Positions 13,001-22,000 of a stretch of DNA of 64,000 nucleotides are shown piece by piece. Where the stretch lies: assembly GCA_013398955.1 (NCBI GenBank), contig VWPU01017409.1:62001-126000 (forward strand). Direction: 5' to 3'. The DNA is from Callaeas wilsoni (taxonomy: Eukaryota; Chordata; Aves; Passeriformes; Callaeidae). The notes under the pieces were generated by a model, which was not told the origin of the DNA, made no database searches, and saw nothing but the letters and a program-made list of their open reading frames with translations. Positions within the stretch are counted from its first letter, which is position 1. Each line of letters opens with the position of its first letter. The position numbers and the translations under genes were made by a program.

Positions 13001-16000
13001 CAATTACAGCTTCAAGCAGTGGAGTCCCATTCTCCCAGTTTGCTCCCCCCCAGCTCACTTTTGTTTACAGTTCTTGGGGCCTGAAACAGTGAGGTGTCCT
13101 TGATTCTCAGGCCTAGAGAGGAATTGTTGTGTCTGAACAAAATGGGAAAAGCTGTTGCTAACACTCTAACATGGAGCTCAGAGTTACACACTAAAGAATT
13201 GCAGGATTATAAACATATGAAAATATAAAAGCTAAAATCCTAAGGCATCAGAATAACAATTTAAAGTACCTCAGTTTTATTACAGGGCTAGAATAATGCT
13301 AAAAAAAATCAAAGCAATATTTTTTGCTGTTGTTTTTGTTCTAAAATATTGAATTGTCAGACACGATAGAAAAATGCTTCACAAATTATTTTGGGTTGGA
13401 TTTTTCCTCCTCTGAAAATAGGCGAAAGAAAATGCAGAATCCTTGAAAAACTTGAATGAACAGTTGCAGTCAAAAGAAGTAGAGCTGTTACAACTGAGAA
13501 CTGAAGTGGAAACTCAGCAAGGTATGCATTTGGTTACTTCATCTTAACCTTTGTTGAGGAGCCGTAGTGGTTATATTGTGATCTGAGGGCATGAAGAGGG
13601 TTGAACCTACATAGGGGCAAGGTGAGAGAGGCATGAACAACAGTGAGGTACTTTGAACTTGTCTTCATTCTTGTGAATGGTGATGTTCATGTTAGGTCAT
13701 CATAATGAAGGAGTTCCATGGTAAAGACCTGAGGCTATTGTTTTCTTCTCCTGTAGATGATTTAGTAATTTGAAAAATGGGCACCACTTGACAGTTTATA
13801 GGCTGTGCAATGTACATCTCTGGACCCCATCACCTTTTCCTCAGAGCAGGGCAGGGGCCTGTTCAAGTATAAAGATCATTCCATCAATCCCACTTCCTCT
13901 GGCACCTGCAGAGGGTCCAGTATATTGCTTTGTCTCACTGTAGGGATATGACAAATACAAGAGGATGTTGTATAGCAATAGCTGCAGTCACCAACAGTTA
14001 ATTAGGTGGCTGGGAAATGAGAGAGAAAGATGTTGGTTGTAGAGAGCCTGGTGAAAAGAGGAAGGAGAAACAAACAGTATATCCTGGCAATTCCAAAAGC
14101 CCAAATCCAGCTTCTGTTACTGCAGTTGTAAAGAGTGCTCTGTATGTGACAGATGTGTGAAACAAAACACCATGGAAGAAAAAACCCCTTGATTAATTTA
14201 GTTACAAGAAAAGAGAAGAAGAAAATGCCATCTGTATAAAGTCAGAGATATGGACTGACTTCAGAGTCTGTACAAATGCAGTTATTTGAAAGGCACTTTT
14301 AAGTATGGCTGTGCTTGAATTGGATTACTCCCCAAGAGAACCTTAAGCATGTAATGCATTACTTCAATTGCACTAATGTTTAAACCTAGAACAACAAACT
14401 GCAAATAGTGTTAGTATCAGTGTTGAGAACCTCACTGTTTAAGGAGGTAAGAATTGCAGGGTTTGTAAGGAGAGCTCTGAAAAGATGATGCTTTCAGTCC
14501 TTATTTGTAACTCAGTTTTACTCCTAAGTGGACTCTGAGTACCTTGTTTGGAAAAAAAAAAAAATCAGTGTAACTTAAGATTGTTTAAACTATTAAATCT
14601 GGAAATAAGTGTACCATGCAGTTGGTATGACTTGTGGGTTTTCTTCCTGTCATGTTCCTTCTTTTCTTGCTGTCTCACTAGGGTCGTGCTACTGATCTGA
14701 TGGTAGCATCAGCTTAGGTTGCTTCTTACCATGTGAATTGCTTCGGTCTAATAAGATTTATGTAACTTTTATGCTTTCCCCTTTTGATTTGATTGTATCT
14801 TCTGTTGTTCTGTTTGGAACTTCTTGATATTAAACTTGGGGAAAACTTAATGGTAAATTATATAACAACACAAATCTGAGGGCAAAAAGGCTCATGTTTT
14901 CAAAGCATGTAAGAAGTATGCAAGTTGGCATATATGATGTGTGTTTGCCATAAACTGATTTTTCAGTTTCCAGCGCCTTTTTATGCTGGTACTTCCTTTT
15001 TCTCTGTGTGAAATCTCCAGTGCATTCCTGGAAAGTAGGGCTCCATGCTTTAAAGCCAGAAAATAGACCACCCCTGCCATCAGCTTTACCAGTGTTACAT
15101 TTTCCTATTGCCATAGACTCCAGTTTCTTCAGAATATGATGTTTTTGTAGGGCATGGGCTGGTTGAGGAGAGTCTTGCATATTGAGTTACATTCCTTGGA
15201 CTGAGACTGGAATCTGATTGTCTTGCTTGTCTTCTTAACAGTGATGAAAAGTCTGAATTGTACTCAGGCTAACTGGGAATTAGAGAAACTGAACAGTGAC
15301 CTGAAAGTGCATAGTCTGGAACAGGATCTAGAAAAACTCAAGGAAGAGTGCAACAGTCTCAGGAAGGAGTTGCAAAATTCCAAGCAGAAGGTATCTTAAT
15401 TTTTAAGGAATTTTTGTATTAATGGTTAATTTTAATCAAAATCAAGGGTTAACAAAAATATGAAGTATACAGTTGAGTGAAAGATGAATATCTTGGTAAA
15501 ATTAACCTTAAATATTTTCATAGACTGTCATTTTTCTTGGAAATAGGAACAGGCTCCTCAGGGAAGTGTTCATGGCATCAAGCCTGTCCAAATTTAAGAA
15601 GTGTCTGGGTGATGCTTTTAATTATAAAGTTTAGTTTTAGGTAGTCCTGCAATGAGCAGGGAGTTGAACTTAATCCTTAGGGGTCCCTTCCAACTCGAGA
15701 TATTCTATGATTAGAATCATCATAGTGAGGTAAGATTTCCCAGCCATTGCCCATATAGCAACAGAAAATAAAGCTTTATGATTTTTTTATAAGTAGCCAC
15801 TGAAGTGTTCTATATAAACTGAGCTACTTAGAAAGTTTGGGCAAAAGCTGATCTGTTTGGTTTTTTTTTAAACAACAATGGGATGCTAATGTTTAAAGAT
15901 GTCATGAACTTTGTTTAAGGAGGTCTGGTGCTTTTCTTCAGGGTAATTGCATGAAGCTTGTCAGGGAAGTATCTCTTTTGGCACTCTTCCCCTGCCATTT

Positions 16001-19000
16001 CTGAAGCAAATGTCTGTTTTGGGGGACACATTTTGTAACCTAGATGTTGTTAGGATCTCAAAAAGAAAATTAAGACAACACTAACAAAAAGGAGTAAGTG
16101 ACTGTCTAGGGCATTCTTACTGCTTCCCATCTTACCTTTGATGAAAGGTACAGTGCCAGTCTCTAGGACTCTGCAGTCACATTGAAGTTACACAGTGAAT
16201 GTAAAACATTTAAATGTGATTGTTTGAGGAGGCAGACTCTTTTAGACTCCCTATGGTCATTAATAATGATGATTATGTAATCTTGAATCACGCAGCATTT
16301 GAGTGAGTCTGCATTTTTTCCACTAGGTGGGGATAAAGCATGTGAGGTGTTTCGTTAACGTCCCTTACTGTTGGTTGTTTCACTTGTGTCTGGAGCTCTT
16401 TCAGGTGCTTTCAATAACTTGTAAAATCTGAAGGCTTGCTGTAACTCGTGCAGTTCTGGTGTCTTCGGGTAACTCTAGAGCAGAGTAACAGCTGCATAAA
16501 TAATTGAAGATTGCAGATTGTATTGTGAGAGTGAATGATGTCAGAGAGAACAGATTAAAATAGCAGTTGTAAGGAATACTACATGTGACACTGTTTAAAT
16601 AATGTTTATGCCAGCAGCTTTTGTTGCACAGAACAAATACAGGGATCAGCGTTTTGTTTTGGGGGTTTTTGTTAGGGGTTGTTTTTTTTTTGTTCTTGTT
16701 TATTTTTTTGTCTTTAATATAATCTCTTCTTGATCGTGGTAACTGCTTAATATAGGAAATTAAAAAGTGCACGTTTTCAAATGTGGGGTAATACAGTGCA
16801 ACTTTTTTTTAAGCTATGAATTTGAATCTTTGGGGGATGATGAGAAAGTTCAGGACAGGAAAATAATCTGTCAGGTGAAATACAGTCAAGTGTGATCAAT
16901 GGGCAATGACAAATCAGCATTATTTCAACTCAGCTGTTATTTTCATTATTACTTACTTTCATTACATTAGTTAGTTTAGCTAACATGTAATGAAAATAAG
17001 TAATAATGAAAATAATTAAAACATGAAAACATGTTTTCAAATGTCTTCTACCTTAGGCAAGTGTACTTTTTATTTTTCTGTACTTGTAGATATTTCTTAC
17101 TTGAGTTTTGCATTGTATTTGATGCAGTGTGTACATTATGTTGACAAGTTGCTTGAAATGTGTACAGGCCGTCTTAAAGCCACAGTAAAGGTATCAAATC
17201 CATAACAGCTTTGGCTAGAGGGAATGGTAGGAAAGGAACATGGAAAGAAGGGATATGAAAGGGAGGAAGCTCATCACAAGTGGGGGTCTAATAGAAACAG
17301 GGCTAACAAAGTGAGCCCAATGTTTGATTTGTTAAACAGTCCTGGTAAATTCAGTGAGGCTGCCTGTGTGTGCCATTTTAAAGTAGTCTTTCAGACTGAA
17401 AGGATAAATTATGTTCTGTCATAAAAGTAACCTGTGGAAGTAAATCCATTTGCTTTAAAGATCTTTATATACTCTGATAGGGAAAGAACAAAAAAAAGAC
17501 TGTTTAAAAAGCAAATATTGAGAAAGACTTTTGATGTCCATTAAAAAAAGTAATCAGTCTCAAATTCTGAGAGTTCAGCTGTTTTAAAAAAAGAGTATGG
17601 AGGTGGCTGAGCAATGCCTTCATATAAGTAGGTGGTTTAAGCATTTTTAAGTGGAAATTCTTAGTAGAAGTCTTCATTTCCCTTTTGAAACCCACTGAAA
17701 TGAAGACTACTTTACTTGTGAATTTGAGTATTACGGAACTTGGAGTTTCACTGCTATTTTTTGAGATAGAAGATCTGAAATCATATTCATTCATTCTCTG
17801 TCTTCCCTTCGCTCTGTTATGCAGGACCAGGCTCAAGAGGCAAATCCATTACATGGAGACCACCTTCAAAGGCAAGACATCCAGAGGTATGAAATAGTTT
17901 ATTTTCAGTTTACTGAAGGACAGTTATTTGAACAAGTAAATTATTCTTGCAGACTCTTTAGGTGCGTTATTTCAAGTTACATAATTTCATTAAAGTCTAG
18001 GTATAGTTATTTAGCAAGATCATTGTAAATTTTTTTCTTCGTTATTTTTGTAGTTTGGTATGATGATGAGCATTTACATCTCCAGATTGTTGTACAGAAA
18101 ATGAAAATTTAATTAACTTGGATTTACAAATCAGCTGTTTTAATAATTAGTTGACTGGAGGAGGCGGTAGATAAATTTCCAAGTCTCATGCCAGCTCTGG
18201 AATATCTTCATTTTGTTTATGGAGAGCTTTCTGTGTTTGCAAATCCCTTGCTTAGTGCTGGAATGTACATTCTTTGTTAGTGTGGTGCAGTGATATTCCT
18301 ACTAGAAGATTTTTTTTTTTAATATTGGAGAGCCATTGTGTGACTTCTTCAAAAAGAAATAGCTATTGCCCCGAAAAATGCTAAAATACCAGAAAGCATT
18401 TGTTCTCATTTTGCACCCATTCAAATAAGAGTTATGCTTCTGATACAAACTCCTGTATTATCCCGCCTCGGCTCTGTGTGCTGTATTAGAAGGTATCTAT
18501 ATCTTTTCAATTCTTGATGGAAAAGAGCTGTTCACGGGTGCGCGGAAGTTCCTAGATGCTGTGTTCTGTGGAAATGAAAGGCTGCGTGTCCCTTACAGCC
18601 GGCTCCGGCTGTTGGTGCACTTGGACCATTCTCCAGCAGAGGGAAGAGCGGCCCTTCACAACGCCAGGCTGTAGTGCAGTGGGCCTCGGTGCTTCCGTGG
18701 GGGCTGAAGAGATGGGAAGGGAGATCAGCCCTTCACAAGGCCAGGCTTTAGTGCAGTGGGCCTCAGGAAGGGAGATCAGCCCTTCACAAGGCCAGGCTTT
18801 AGTGCAGTGGGCCTCGGGAAGGGAGATCAGCCCTTCACGAGGCCAGGCTTTAGTGCAGTGGGCCTCGGGAAGGGAGATCAGCCCTTCACGAGGCCAGGCT
18901 TTAGTGCAGTGGGCCTTGGTGCTTCCGTGGGGGCCGAAGAGACGGGAAGGGAGATGAGCCACCCAAAGAGAACGGTGCGGATACTTCCCGTCGCGTGTTC

Positions 19001-22000
19001 TCTGGTGCAGTGATGGCAATAATGCACACACTACGCACAAGTCACGCTTTGTCCTTTCACCTTGACTGGATGCTTATCCCTGTGGTTTCTCCTGCAGCTT
19101 CACAGTCAGTCTCATGTGCCTGATAAAAGGTGTTCTCTCAAGATACAGCAGCTGTCCCTTTGGCCATTTGATCGCAGCTCTGATCAAACTAATCATTTGA
19201 TCAAATGATCATTGATCAGAGCAGATTTATTCCACAAAGTGGTGCTCAGATGGTGGCCATCTAAAATAGCATATGTACAGTATAGTGTTTATTTTAATAT
19301 AAATACTGAATGTGTAATGAATATGTAATCCCATCCAAAAATCTGTGGAAAAAACACTTGAAAAACCTCCTATGAGAAACATTTGTTGTAGCAAGCAGTC
19401 CTGCTTTTTATATGAAATGGAGGCATTTGCACTTCGTTAACTTCTTGGAAAGTAGTTACTTCATATTTGTGAGCAGCCTGCAAATCTGACTTTAAATTCT
19501 CAATTTGCAAATCTAATTTGCTGTAGATTTAGACAGGCTGTCATAGTGAAGGTTTGTGTTATGTGTTAGAAGGCAGGATAAACCTCCAAGCATAGGGAAT
19601 CCTTGGTTTTCAACTACAAATTCCTTGAAAATTAGGCTTTGCAATGGGATTCTAGGTCAATATCCACAAAAACAACTAAAATCTGTTGCATGTGATTTAA
19701 GTGGAATTCTGGTACCTGCAGCCCTTTTGCAAGATACTTGTAAAAATGCTAAATGCACTTCAAAAAATTCATCCAAGCACTTTCCTTCTGGTTGGTGGCA
19801 GACACTGAGCTGTCCTTATATTTACCACTTCTGTGTTAAATATTGGACAGTTCTGGTTCGACATAACTAAAGTTTTTGATCTTATATTTTAGACCAAAAC
19901 ACGAGAATTAATGAAGTGTGGTTGCCACATCAACTTTAAAATTGTCATCTCTTAAGAGTTCAAAGAGCCAAGAGGAGTCTGCAGTAGAAAGGCCACGGGT
20001 TTAGCTTAACTTATAGAAATATCAATTCTGAAAATTTTAACTTTCTCTCTGTAAGAATTGCTGACACTTCATACATTTTATTTATTTAAAATATCAGCTT
20101 CCTCTGGTCTTTAACAGAGCTTTATGAATCAGGATGTTTGTATTCTGGGGAAGTATTTCTGTGGATAGAAGTTCTATCTCTTTGTTTTAAGGGAACTCTC
20201 TTATTGTTGACTTGCATAATAGCTGCTTCTCAGAGTGATTTTGAACACATTTATGCTTGATATACTTCATGCAGGAGTGATCTTATATGACTATTTTAGA
20301 AAGATAGTGTTACATACAGTTATTAAGCTTATTAATTCTTAGTCATCTCAGTAGCTTGAGATATTGAGCTGTTTTCAAATAAATGCCTTTTAGGTGGATG
20401 TAGTCAGGAAGAAAATATTCTGGAAATTCTCATCCATTATATTTGTCTTCAATAAATTTGTTTTGGTAGAATGTTGAGCATTAAAAAAGCATTAAATCAT
20501 TGATTTCATGTTTAAGTTGAAGTAACTACTTTCTTATGTCTTTGAACACTGAAGTTAATTATTAATCAACATAAATGTGATATTCAGTGAGCCTTTGCTA
20601 GGAATTTTACCAAGAAACATATGGTAATGCTGACTTCTTTTTTTTTTTTGTTCTTAATTTTCTTACCAGTTATTAACCTGAAACATCAGTGCTAGAACAG
20701 TGCTGCTGTTGCTAAATATTTTTCTTGTATTATGCTGTCTTAGAGAATGAATTGGATCACTGTTTTTCACACTGTCTGATACAGCACTGTATTAATTGGA
20801 TGACTTGGATATGAAAGAGTATGTTTTATATTTTATTTGGACTCTGTGTGTATGCTCAGTTTGGGTCCTGGGTATTTAGTCTGAATTCATTGTAGCAACG
20901 TGCATGGTGTAAGACCCAAATACTGGTTTTTGATTATTTAAAATTACAATCAATCAATATTACTAGGCTCATAGAATGTGTTTGGGGTATGTGGTCATTT
21001 ATTGAAAGGTATTCAGAGTTAACACTCTGCCTTTTTTATAACCTGGTGTCACTAATTAAAGTATTCCTTTGAGATGACTAATTTTATTGGAAGATGGTTA
21101 GTTTCAGATACTGAAATAGAAAAGTATGCTTCATATTTCTTTCCTTTGGGGAGTCAAAATTATTATTATGACTAGTATGTCAATATATAATGCATTTTAT
21201 ATTGTAATGAGCAAGAATCAAACAAAATATACAAAGGTTCATCTGTTTAAGGTAATTCTCAGTACTGTTCAATCCATTTAGAGTTATGGTACTCTAACAA
21301 AATCTGCAGTGTGTGTCAGGCAAGAACAACTTATTAACAGTTAACACTTGATAGGCATGTTAATAGGCTGCTTTAGAGGTAGCAGTATTTAACTTGTAAT
21401 AAATTTTTTGTTTTGAAAGTGTGCACCAAACATATTGGGACCTGAAGAGAGAAATGTCTAATTTGCGTGTAGTGACTGACAAGCAAGCTGAGGTCCTACG
21501 AAAACTGAAAGGGAACCCACCAGGAGCCAAGAAAGGCAAGTCAGTGTTTGCAGTAACAGACCTTAGAAACACAAACTGTTGATTCAAGCTGTAGCATTTT
21601 AAAAATAAACTAGCTATCATATCTTATCAGAATCTCATCAATTGAAGTTGATAAGCTAGACTGTATTATGGTTCCAGCTTACCCATTTTCTGCTTTTGCT
21701 TCTGTCTCATACTGGTCAACTTCACACATAAAGGTGTTGCTGATGTGTTTTTTCTTCAGTACTGTATTCTGTTCCCCTTGTGGCTTTTTTCTCAGTCAAG
21801 TGTTGCTTATGTGCACAAGGCTGAGGTGTTAAGTTTACTCGTATTTGACCTTTTACCACAACTACTTCATATTAGCGGGGAAAAAATCTTTTTGCAAATG
21901 CAGTCTTATTTTCCCAGTACAGAATATATGAAGTATTAAATTGGCAACATTTTAAAATCAGGCTTTAAAAGACTGAAATTCCCTTATGGTTCCATATTTC

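Larger units (their letters stand above)
15391..17824 (+). other. AZI2: AZI2 intron after residue 200
   Basis: A GT-AG intron of 2.4 kb carrying a CR1 tail (15546-15712) and a 79-nt near-perfect hairpin (16937-17015). Otherwise plain AT-rich intron. Confidence 0.85.
17887..21419 (+). other. AZI2: AZI2 intron within codon 221
   Basis: A 3.5-kb GT-AG intron. It contains the composite minisatellite at 18641-18960 and a 46-bp palindrome at 19177-19222. The open frames of 133-162 codons over the minisatellite come from a 51-bp period (a multiple of three) and are not genes. Confidence 0.85.

Noticed and set aside
18552..19040. Open frames of 162 (-) and 133 (+) codons with repeated 17-residue motif
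   Set aside because: They are the translation of a 51-bp minisatellite whose period is a multiple of three; both strands are open and there is no gene context.
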